DNA from: Acidimicrobiia bacterium
GTDB lineage: Bacteria > Actinomycetota > Acidimicrobiia > Acidimicrobiales > Ilumatobacteraceae
Reading direction: 5' to 3'
NCBI GenBank assembly: GCA_030425785.1
Contig: JAUHYJ010000205.1
Span: 1 to 6,669, forward strand
DNA: 6,669 nucleotides
The position numbers and the translations under genes are program-made. This document shows positions 1 through 5,440 of the stretch, piece by piece. The notes beneath the pieces were generated by a model. That model saw only the letters and a program-made list of their open reading frames with translations. It had not been told where the DNA came from and did not search any database. Numbering within the stretch: position 1 is the stretch's first letter; the number at the start of each line of letters is the position of its first letter.

Positions 1-1056
1 CTGCTTGACGATGCGGGCCGACTCGTCGACGGTGAGGCGGACGTACCCGGCGCCGTACGGCACCACCAGATCGGCACGCAACGGACGCTCGCGGTCGTTG
101 ATCGCATGGTCGATGACGTCGCTCATGCGGGCGTCACCCTTGACCTTCGCGGTCAGGTCGGCGTCGGGCCCGTGCGGACGATCGCCGAAGCGGACGTCGG
201 GCACCAGGTCGGCCAGCACGACCTGCTCGATCCCGGCCTCTCCGAGCGATGGCAGGACCTGCTCGATGTACTTGAGGAACACCCGGTTCGGCCCGATGAC
301 GAGCACACCCTGGTCCTCGAGGGGGAAACGGTGGGTGTACAGCAGGTAGGCCGCCCGGTGCAGCGCGACCACGGTCTTGCCGGTGCCGGGCCCGCCCTGG
401 ACGACCAGCACCCCGGCCTGGGGTGAGCGGATGATCTCGTCCTGCTCGCCCTGGATCGTGGCGACGATGTCACCGAGCGTGCCGGTGCGGCCACGCTCGA
501 GCGATGCGATCAGGGTCGAGTAGCCGCGCAGGCCGCCCTGCGCCGACGTCGACTCGGCGAGGCCCTCGTCATGCCCCACACCGAGGTGACCGTCGCCGAA
601 GAGCTCGTCCTCGATGCCGAGGATCGTGCGCCCCTCGACGGCGAAGTGACGACGCCGCGCGAGGCCCATCGGCTCGCGGCCCGTCGCACGATAGAAGGGC
701 TCGGCGACGGGCGCCCGCCAGTCGACGACGACCGGTTCGGCCTGCTCGTCGGCCACGGCGAGACGACCGATGTGGAACGGTTCGGTCTCCCCGGTCGGGT
801 TGCCGTCGTCGTCGACGACGTTGCGGTCGATCCGGCCGAAGACGAGCGCCGCGTTGCCGAGATCGAGGTCGGTGAGGCGCTTGACCAGGGCTTCGTCGAA
901 GGCATTGCGCTCGAACCGTGCCTGGAAGGTGCCGCCGAGGTCGGCCTCGTTCAGGTCGCGCAGCTGCCAAGCCGCCGTGCGGCTGGCCTCGAGACAGTCG
1001 TAGGCGTGATCGACGTACGCCTGTTCGTCGTGGAGATCCGGGTGGTGTTGAGTCAT
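1..1056 (-). CDS. helD: HelD/HelR-family RNA polymerase-recycling ATPase (UvrD-like superfamily 1 helicase fold), 3' part cut by window edge
   Basis: The minus strand reads open from an ATG at 1056-1054 to base 1, giving 352 codons with no stop; the gene continues past the left edge. Residues 1-75 look helical and charged, as in the N-terminal arm of this family. Residues 71-124 carry family-typical blocks (LVFGRID, FHIGRLAV, VVVDWRAPVAEPFYRAT). A Q-motif-like stretch (IVATIQGEQDEIIR, 197-210) precedes a clear Walker A, GGPGTGKT (221-228, Lys227), and a motif Ia-like segment VLVIGPNRVFLKYIEQ (251-266). The family binds RNA polymerase, strips stalled enzyme off DNA using ATP, and in some actinobacteria (HelR) contributes to rifamycin tolerance. 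The Walker B and C-terminal helicase motifs are outside the window, so an intact ATPase cannot be confirmed. It is divergent from hemE. No good Shine-Dalgarno precedes the ATG. A generic UvrD-like helicase is the alternative, but the WRAPVAEPFY block favours HelD/HelR. Confidence 0.9.
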   Translation of the reverse strand, partial: MTQHHPDLHDEQAYVDHAYDCLEASRTAAWQLRDLNEADLGGTFQARFERNAFDEALVKRLTDLDLGNAALVFGRIDRNVVDDDGNPTGETEPFHIGRLAVADEQAEPVVVDWRAPVAEPFYRATGREPMGLARRRHFAVEGRTILGIEDELFGDGHLGVGHDEGLAESTSAQGGLRGYSTLIASLERGRTGTLGDIVATIQGEQDEIIRSPQAGVLVVQGGPGTGKTVVALHRAAYLLYTHRFPLEDQGVLVIGPNRVFLKYIEQVLPSLGEAGIEQVVLADLVPDVRFGDRPHGPDADLTAKVKGDARMSDVIDHAINDRERPLRADLVVPYGAGYVRLTVDESARIVKQ

Positions 1057-1106
1057 CGATCGGGATCGGCTCGGCGACCGCTCGACGCCGGGCAAGGGGT
1101 CGGAAC

Positions 1107-1112
1107 ATGCTA
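1107..1112 (-). promoter_or_regulatory. Weak candidate -10 element for helD
   Basis: The minus strand reads TAGCAT here, matching the TAnnnT pattern of actinobacterial -10 elements. A start site just downstream would leave a leader of roughly 45 nt before the helD ATG. There is no recognisable -35 hexamer 16-19 bp upstream, so this is only a candidate; in DNA this GC-rich an A/T-containing hexamer stands out but can still be chance. Confidence 0.25.
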
Positions 1113-1180
1113 TCGGCGACCCGCCGGGACCGGGCGGGGGTGTCTCGTCGGGGCCCCCGGTAGCGTCGAGGTCCGGACAT

Positions 1181-1218
1181 GACGTACCCCGCCGACCCTG
1201 ACGTACCCCGCCCACCCT
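1181..1218. repeat. 19-bp tandem direct repeat, two copies
   Basis: GACGTACCCCGCCGACCCT (1181-1199) is followed immediately by GACGTACCCCGCCCACCCT (1200-1218). The copies differ at one base (G1194 versus C1213). The unit contains the short palindrome ACGT/GTAC and a C-rich run. Its place between divergent genes, about 80 bp upstream of the hemE start and 125 bp upstream of the helD start, suits a regulator-binding site, but no known operator is recognised. Confidence 0.75.
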
Positions 1219-1297
1219 GGGTGCGCCGGACGACGAGCCGACACACGACGCCGATACACGACCCGGACACGATCCAGACGACGAAACGGACGACGAG

Positions 1298-2353
1298 ATG
1301 ACCGGTGAGACGGACGATGCGGTGATCCCCGACTCGGCGTTCCTCGCCGCGGCCCGGGGCCTGCCCGCCACGCACACGCCGGTGTGGTTCATGCGCCAGG
1401 CCGGGCGCAGCCTGCCCGAGTACCGGGCGGTGAGGGGCGAGGGCTCGATCCTCGACGCGATCAAGCAGCCCGACCTGGCCGCAGAGATCACGCTCCAACC
1501 GATCCGCCGCTACGGCGTCGACGCCGCCGTGCTCTACAGCGACATCGTCGTGCCCCCGCACGCCGTCGGCTTCGGGGTCGACGTCGCACCCGGCACCGGC
1601 CCGGTCGCCGAGCAGCCGTTGCGGTCGGCCGCGGACCTCGACCGGCTGCGGCCGCTCGAGGCCGACGACGTCGGCTACGTCACCGACACGGTCGACCTCC
1701 TCGTCCGCGAGCTCGACGTGCCGCTGCTCGCGTTCGCCGGGGCACCGTTCACCGTCGGGAGCTACCTCATCGAAGGCCGCCCCAGCCGGACCTATCAGCA
1801 CACCAAGGCGATGATGGCGACCGACGAGACCCTCTGGCACGCCGTGATGGAGCGACTCGCCGACAGCGCCATCGAATTCATCTCCGCCCAGCTCGCCCAC
1901 GGTGCCGCGGCCTACCAGCTGTTCGACTCGTGGGCCGGCTCGCTGTCGGCGGCCGACTACGTCCGCTACGTCCGGCCGCACTCGGCACGCGTCGTCGCCG
2001 AGCTGGCCGAGCGCCACCCCGGCGCACCGTCGATCCACTTCGGCATCGGGTGCGACCACCTGCTCGAACACATGCACGGCATCGGTGTCGACGTGATCGG
2101 ACTCGACTGGCGCACGGCGATCACGGACGCCCGGCATCGCCTCGGCCCCGACACGGTCGTCCAGGGCAACCTCGACCCGGCCCTCGTCCTCGCCGGCCCC
2201 GAGGCAGCCCTCGCCGGTGCCCGCCGGGTGCTCGACGACAACGGCGGACACCCGGGACACGTCTTCAACCTCGGCCACGGCGTCCAGCCCGACACCGACC
2301 CGGCGGTCCTCGAAGCCGTCACCCACTTCGTCCAGGAGGAGACCCGCCGATGA
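1298..2353 (+). CDS. hemE: Uroporphyrinogen decarboxylase
   Basis: This 351-residue cytosolic enzyme removes four carboxyl groups from the acetate side chains of uroporphyrinogen III to give coproporphyrinogen III. Both family signatures are present: PVWFMRQAGR at 28-37 (Arg33 and Arg37 bind substrate carboxylates) and FAGAPFTVGSYLIEG at 146-160. Other expected residues are Asp82 in YSDIVVPP, which corresponds to the catalytic pyrrole-binding aspartate of the human enzyme, Tyr156, Ser211 in FDSWAG and His327 in FNLGHG. HFGIGCDHLLEHM and GNLDPALVLAG complete the barrel. The length is normal for the family. The ATG at 1298 has little Shine-Dalgarno sequence upstream; an in-frame GTG at 1322 is an alternative that would remove an acidic, poorly conserved N-terminus. 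It is the first gene of a plus-strand run, and its TGA overlaps the hemH ATG in ATGA. The identity is secure. Confidence 0.97.
   Translation: MTGETDDAVIPDSAFLAAARGLPATHTPVWFMRQAGRSLPEYRAVRGEGSILDAIKQPDLAAEITLQPIRRYGVDAAVLYSDIVVPPHAVGFGVDVAPGTGPVAEQPLRSAADLDRLRPLEADDVGYVTDTVDLLVRELDVPLLAFAGAPFTVGSYLIEGRPSRTYQHTKAMMATDETLWHAVMERLADSAIEFISAQLAHGAAAYQLFDSWAGSLSAADYVRYVRPHSARVVAELAERHPGAPSIHFGIGCDHLLEHMHGIGVDVIGLDWRTAITDARHRLGPDTVVQGNLDPALVLAGPEAALAGARRVLDDNGGHPGHVFNLGHGVQPDTDPAVLEAVTHFVQEETRR
2334..2339 (+). promoter_or_regulatory. Ribosome binding site for hemH, inside the end of hemE
   Basis: AGGAGG lies nine bases before the ATG at 2350. It is the best Shine-Dalgarno in the window and sits within the last codons of hemE (QEETRR). 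It fixes the hemH start at the ATGA overlap rather than at upstream codons of the same open frame, and it suggests hemH can recruit ribosomes as well as being translationally coupled. Confidence 0.8.
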
Positions 2354-3318
2354 CGTCCGCGACCGACGCTCCCATCGCCGACCAGATCGGCGTCGTCGTC
2401 ATGGCGTACGGCACGCCCCGCACCCCCGACGAGATCGAGCCGTACTACACCGACATCCGCCGCGGCCGTCCGCCGACCCCCGAGCTGCTGGCCGAGCTCG
2501 TCGGCCGCTACGAGGCGATCGGCGGCATCAGCCCGCTGGCGCAGCGCACCGAGGCACAGCGCGACGGCATCGCCGCCGCGCTCGAGGCGCTCGCTCCCGG
2601 CCGCTACGTCGTCGACGTCGGGCTCAAGCACGCCGACCCGAAGATCGAGGCCACCGTCGACGCACTCGCCGCCCAGGGCCTCCGGCGCCTCGTCGGCGTC
2701 GTCCTCGCGCCGCACGACTCGGCCTACTCGGTCGGCCAGTACCTCGGGCGCATGGAAGCCGCTGCCGAACCGCACGGCATCACCTGCGGCGGGGTGCGCT
2801 CGTGGGCCACCGAGCCGGCGTTCGTCGAGTTCATCGCCGCCGACCTGGCCGAACGGCTCGAACGAGCACCCGAGCGCACCCGGGTGATCTTCACCGCACA
2901 CTCGCTCCCCGAGCGCATCCTTCAATCCGGCGACCCGTACCCCGATCAGCTGCGCGCGACCGCGCAGGCCGTCGCGACCCGGCTCGGGCTCGACGACGAC
3001 ACCTGGGAGATCGCCTGGCAGAGCGCCGGACGCACGCCCGAGCCGTGGCTCGGCCCCGACATCCTCGAACGGCTCGACCAGCTCGCCGCCCACGACGACG
3101 CCGACGTCGCAGGCGACCCGGTCGACGGGGTGATCGTGTCGGCGGTCGGGTTCACCGCCGACCACCTCGAGGTGCTCTACGACCTCGACATCGAGGCCGC
3201 CGCCCACGCCGAACGGCTGGGCCTCGCCTTCGACCGGACGGCCTGTGTCAACGACGACCCCGCCGTGCTCGGCGCTCTCGCCGCCCGCATCCACGCCGAG
3301 GCCGACGCCCATGGCTGA
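2350..3318 (+). CDS. hemH: Ferrochelatase, probably coproporphyrin ferrochelatase (CpfC type)
   Basis: This 322-residue protein inserts Fe2+ into a porphyrin. With a HemY-type oxidase next door and an actinobacterial background, the likely substrate is coproporphyrin III. MAYGTP at 18-23 places Tyr20 where CpfC enzymes have their axial tyrosine (Tyr13 in Bacillus subtilis). YEAIGGISPL (54-63), the catalytic histidine His184 in TAHSLPERI, SAGRTPEPWLGPDI (225-238) and Glu274 in GFTADHLEVLYD follow in the family order. Only two cysteines occur, Cys146 and Cys299, so the multi-cysteine C-terminal motif that binds a 2Fe-2S cluster in many actinobacterial homologues is absent. The frame stays open far upstream inside hemE (to 1384), but that part is Arg/Pro-rich out-of-frame sequence and not a fusion. 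The start is set by AGGAGG nine bases upstream and the ATGA overlap with hemE. Its end overlaps hemY by 8 bp. Confidence 0.96.
   Translation: MTSATDAPIADQIGVVVMAYGTPRTPDEIEPYYTDIRRGRPPTPELLAELVGRYEAIGGISPLAQRTEAQRDGIAAALEALAPGRYVVDVGLKHADPKIEATVDALAAQGLRRLVGVVLAPHDSAYSVGQYLGRMEAAAEPHGITCGGVRSWATEPAFVEFIAADLAERLERAPERTRVIFTAHSLPERILQSGDPYPDQLRATAQAVATRLGLDDDTWEIAWQSAGRTPEPWLGPDILERLDQLAAHDDADVAGDPVDGVIVSAVGFTADHLEVLYDLDIEAAAHAERLGLAFDRTACVNDDPAVLGALAARIHAEADAHG
3298..3301 (+). promoter_or_regulatory. Short Shine-Dalgarno-like site for hemY
   Basis: GAGG lies nine bases before the ATG at 3311, inside the last codons of hemH. It helps choose this ATG over an in-frame GTG at 3245, which would add 22 residues before the conserved FAD-binding start and increase the overlap with hemH to 74 bp. 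Confidence 0.5.
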
Positions 3319-4660
3319 ACGTCGTGCGCTCGTCGTCGGTGGCGGCATCGCCGGCCTCGCAGCCGCGTTCGAGCTGACCGGCGGCCCCTTCGACCACGTC
3401 GAGCTGCGTGAGGCGTCCGACCGCCTCGGCGGCAAGATCGCGACGTCGCCGTTCGCCGGGCTCGATCACGTCGACGAGGCCGCCGATGCGTTCCTGCGTC
3501 GTGTCCCACCGGCCATGCAGCTCGCCGCCGAGGTCGGCGTCGACGACCTCACCGCGCCGACCGACGCGACGGCGCTGGTCTGGAACGAGGGTCTGCACCC
3601 GATCCCCGGCGGCGTCGTGCTGGGTCTACCGGCCGCGATCCGGCCCTTCGCCACCAGCCCACTGCTCAGCTGGCGCGGCAAGCTCCGCGCCGCAGCCGAG
3701 CCGCTCCTGCCCGCCCGCCCGCACGGCGACTCGCTCGGCACCCTCGTCCGGCAACGCTTCGGCGACGAGGTGCACGAGCGACTCGTGGACGCCCTCGTCG
3801 GCAGCATCTACGCCGCCGACACCGACCACTGGAGCCTCGCCACGGTCCCCCAACTCGCCCAGGTCGCGGCGCAGCATCGCAGCCTGTTGGTCGGAGCGCG
3901 TCGCTCGCGTCGCCGGGCCCCGGCCGCGGGCGGGCCGATCTTCGCCGCACCGGCCACCGGGATGGCGACGTTGGTCGCGGCGACCGCCGACGGGGTGATC
4001 GCGCGTGGCGGCCTGATCTCGACCGGACGCCCCGTCGAGCGCCTCGAGCACGACGGTTCGGGCTGGCGTGCCGACGGCGAGCGCTTCGACGAGATCGTGC
4101 TCGCGTCACCGGCGGCGGCCGCCGGGGCGCTCGTCCGTCCCGTCGCACCCGATGCCGCCGACGCCCTCGACGCCGTCGAGACCGCCGACGTGATCATGGT
4201 CCGGCTGCACGTCGCCGATCTGCCCGACCGGCTCAGCGGGCACAGCGGGTATCTCGTGCCCAAGCCCGAGCAGCGACTGGTGACCGCGGCGTCGTTCGCG
4301 TCCCAGAAGTGGGCGGCGTGGCAACCGCCGGCGGGCGGGCAGGTGCTGCGCGTGTCGCTCGGGCGGGACGGCCTGCCGGTGCTGCACCTCGACGACGACG
4401 CCGTCGTCGCCGCCACCCTCGACGAGACGGCCCGACACCTGGGCCTCGACCTGCAGCCGACCGAGATCTCGATCACTCGATGGCCGGGGGCGTTCCCGCA
4501 GTACCGCCCGGGACACGTCGAACGCCTGGCGGCGTTGCGAGCGGCGCTGCCGCCCGGGTTGGCGCTCGCCGGCGCGAGCCACGACGGCATCGGCATCCCC
4601 GCCTGCGTCGCCTCGGGCCGAGCGGCAGCGCGTCAAGCGATCGAACGCGTCGGCCGATGA
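3311..4660 (+). CDS. hemY: HemY-type FAD-dependent porphyrinogen oxidase (coproporphyrinogen III oxidase CgoX / protoporphyrinogen oxidase)
   Basis: This 449-residue flavoprotein oxidises a porphyrinogen by six electrons using O2. In organisms with the coproporphyrin-dependent route the product is coproporphyrin III. The N-terminus carries the Rossmann FAD motif VVGGGIAGLAAAFEL (8-22), the ribose-binding acid Glu34 in REASDRLGGKI, and near the end the FAD-closing block GASHDGIGIPACVASGRAAA (421-440). Between these lie family blocks such as DALVGSIYAAD (160-170) and PIFAAPATGMATLV (209-222). There is no membrane helix, so it is soluble or peripheral. The length is typical. The start at 3311 overlaps hemH by 8 bp and puts the FAD motif near residue 10, as usual. 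The hemE-hemH-hemY order is the one known from Bacillus subtilis. Substrate choice (coproporphyrinogen rather than protoporphyrinogen) is inferred from context and cannot be read from sequence. Confidence 0.95.
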   Translation: MAERRALVVGGGIAGLAAAFELTGGPFDHVELREASDRLGGKIATSPFAGLDHVDEAADAFLRRVPPAMQLAAEVGVDDLTAPTDATALVWNEGLHPIPGGVVLGLPAAIRPFATSPLLSWRGKLRAAAEPLLPARPHGDSLGTLVRQRFGDEVHERLVDALVGSIYAADTDHWSLATVPQLAQVAAQHRSLLVGARRSRRRAPAAGGPIFAAPATGMATLVAATADGVIARGGLISTGRPVERLEHDGSGWRADGERFDEIVLASPAAAAGALVRPVAPDAADALDAVETADVIMVRLHVADLPDRLSGHSGYLVPKPEQRLVTAASFASQKWAAWQPPAGGQVLRVSLGRDGLPVLHLDDDAVVAATLDETARHLGLDLQPTEISITRWPGAFPQYRPGHVERLAALRAALPPGLALAGASHDGIGIPACVASGRAAARQAIERVGR

Positions 4661-4669
4661 TTTCCTGAC

Positions 4670-5440
4670 ATGATGATCCGCATGGCCGCGACGACCCGGG
4701 CGCTCCCACGCGGGACCCACCGGCCGTTCGCCGCGGCCACCGCCATCACCGCGATCACCGCCTTGACACTCAGCGCCTGCGGGGGTAGCGACGAGCCGAT
4801 CGCCGAAGCGGCGAGTCCCACGATCCCGTCCACGACGACGACCTCCACCGTGGCACCGACCACGACGCTCGCGCCGACCACGACGAGCGGGCCGGCCAGC
4901 ACGACGAGCCGACCGACCACGACGACGGCGAGCACCTCGACGACCTCGACCACGATCCGCGTGGTCGAGGTCGTCGAGGCAACCGTCCTCGAGCAGGCGA
5001 CCGAGCCGATCGAGCCGCCGTCCGACGCGTACGCATCCGAACCCGTCATCGAGCTCGGCACCATCGCCATCCCGAAGATCGGCGTCGAGATGACGATGTA
5101 CGAGGGCATCCGGATGACGACGCTCGATCACGGCCCGGGACACTGGCCCGGCACGGCCATGCCCGGCCAGATCGGCAACGTGGTCGTCGGCGGACACCGG
5201 ACCAGCAAGCACCAGGTGTTCCGGAACGTCGACCAGCTCGTCGCCGGCGACGAGATCGTGTTCACCGACCCCGACGGCACCCGCCACGCCTACGCGGTGT
5301 CCGAGGTGACGATCGTGCAGCCGACCGATGTCTGGATCGTCGACCCGACCGAGACACCGACCGTGACGCTGTTCGCCTGCCACCCGCCGGGATCGACCCG
5401 CGAGCGCATCGTCGTCGTCGCCGACCTCGTCACCGGATGA
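4670..5440 (+). CDS. Lipoprotein-type sortase (class E-like) with Thr/Ser-rich linker
   Basis: This 256-residue extracytoplasmic cysteine transpeptidase would join sorting-signal proteins to the cell envelope. The N-terminus has four arginines, a hydrophobic stretch (about 20-34) and a lipobox LSAC with Cys37, so it should be lipid-anchored after cleavage. A Thr/Ser/Pro linker (about 49-96) and a short acidic stretch lead to the sortase barrel, which starts near 127 (IELGTIAIPKIGV). The catalytic residues are His176 in VVVGGHRTS, Cys237 in TLFACHPPGS and Arg246, nine residues after the Cys as in class E enzymes. The Cys motif is TLFAC rather than the usual TLTTC. ATGs at 4670, 4673 and 4682 are all possible, with no Shine-Dalgarno; the gap to hemY is 9 bp, so coupling is likely. 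Its stop overlaps the lnt start in ATGA. No substrate with an LPXTG or LAXTG signal is in the window. The sortase family is certain, the class less so. Confidence 0.9.
   Translation: MMIRMAATTRALPRGTHRPFAAATAITAITALTLSACGGSDEPIAEAASPTIPSTTTTSTVAPTTTLAPTTTSGPASTTSRPTTTTASTSTTSTTIRVVEVVEATVLEQATEPIEPPSDAYASEPVIELGTIAIPKIGVEMTMYEGIRMTTLDHGPGHWPGTAMPGQIGNVVVGGHRTSKHQVFRNVDQLVAGDEIVFTDPDGTRHAYAVSEVTIVQPTDVWIVDPTETPTVTLFACHPPGSTRERIVVVADLVTG
4856..4924 (+). repeat. Degenerate codon repeats encoding the Thr-rich sortase linker
   Basis: The 12-mer CCGACCACGACG occurs exactly three times (4856-4867, 4874-4885, 4913-4924) among many imperfect ACC/ACG/AGC codons. The first two copies read in one frame as P-T-T-T and the third does likewise. 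Such tracts change length readily by slippage, so linker length probably varies between strains. Confidence 0.7.
4935..4979 (+). repeat. Perfect inverted repeat, 20-bp arms, 5-nt loop, inside the sortase gene
   Basis: The left arm at 4935-4954 begins CCTCGACGACC and ends CGACCACG. The right arm at 4960-4979 is its exact reverse complement, beginning CGTGGTCG. The loop is ATCCG (4955-4959). Pairing stops at A4934/C4980. In RNA this would be a very stable GC-rich hairpin. It encodes the end of the Thr-rich linker and the following Val/Glu stretch (TSTTSTTI then RVVEVVE). No T run follows, so it does not look like an intrinsic terminator. Confidence 0.85.

Larger units (their letters stand above)
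1057..1297. other. Divergent intergenic region between helD and hemE
   Basis: This 241-bp gap separates two divergent starts and should hold both promoters. It contains a 19-bp tandem repeat (1181-1218) and a GC-rich inverted repeat with 6-bp arms, CGGGGG at 1135-1140 and CCCCCG at 1154-1159, with no T run behind it, so it is not a convincing terminator. Just before hemE, an A/C-rich leader repeats ACACGAC at 1243-1249 and 1256-1262, with ACACGAT at 1267-1273. I see no small gene with credible coding character, no tRNA-like structure and no recognisable riboswitch. No strong -35/-10 pair stands out in either direction. Confidence 0.7.

Noticed and set aside
790..830. 14-bp palindrome CGTCGTCGACGACG inside helD
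   Set aside because: It comes from consecutive GTC/GAC codons (VVDDD) and is the kind of short palindrome expected from this codon use.
1091..1112. Possible rifamycin-associated element upstream of helD, from the GGCAAGGGG half-site-like sequence
   Set aside because: There is no matching second half in inverted orientation; one half-site-like word in GC-rich DNA is not enough.
1135..1159. GC-rich inverted repeat as an intrinsic terminator
   Set aside because: It lies between divergent starts where no transcript needs to end, has a 13-nt loop and lacks a T run on either strand.
569..2326. Long minus-strand open frame of 585 codons spanning parts of helD and hemE
   Set aside because: It is antisense to hemE, overlaps helD in another frame and is full of Arg/Gly/Asp/Val typical of the mirror of GC-biased codons. 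No domain is recognisable.
1384..3318. A 644-codon frame suggesting a longer or fused ferrochelatase
   Set aside because: The first 322 codons are the +2 frame of hemE, rich in Arg/Pro/Ala. The true start is the ATG at 2350 with AGGAGG nine bases upstream.
1966..3435. Minus-strand open frame of 489 codons opposite hemE-hemH-hemY
   Set aside because: It lies opposite three well-supported enzymes, has low-complexity composition and no family motif. It is a by-product of high third-position GC.
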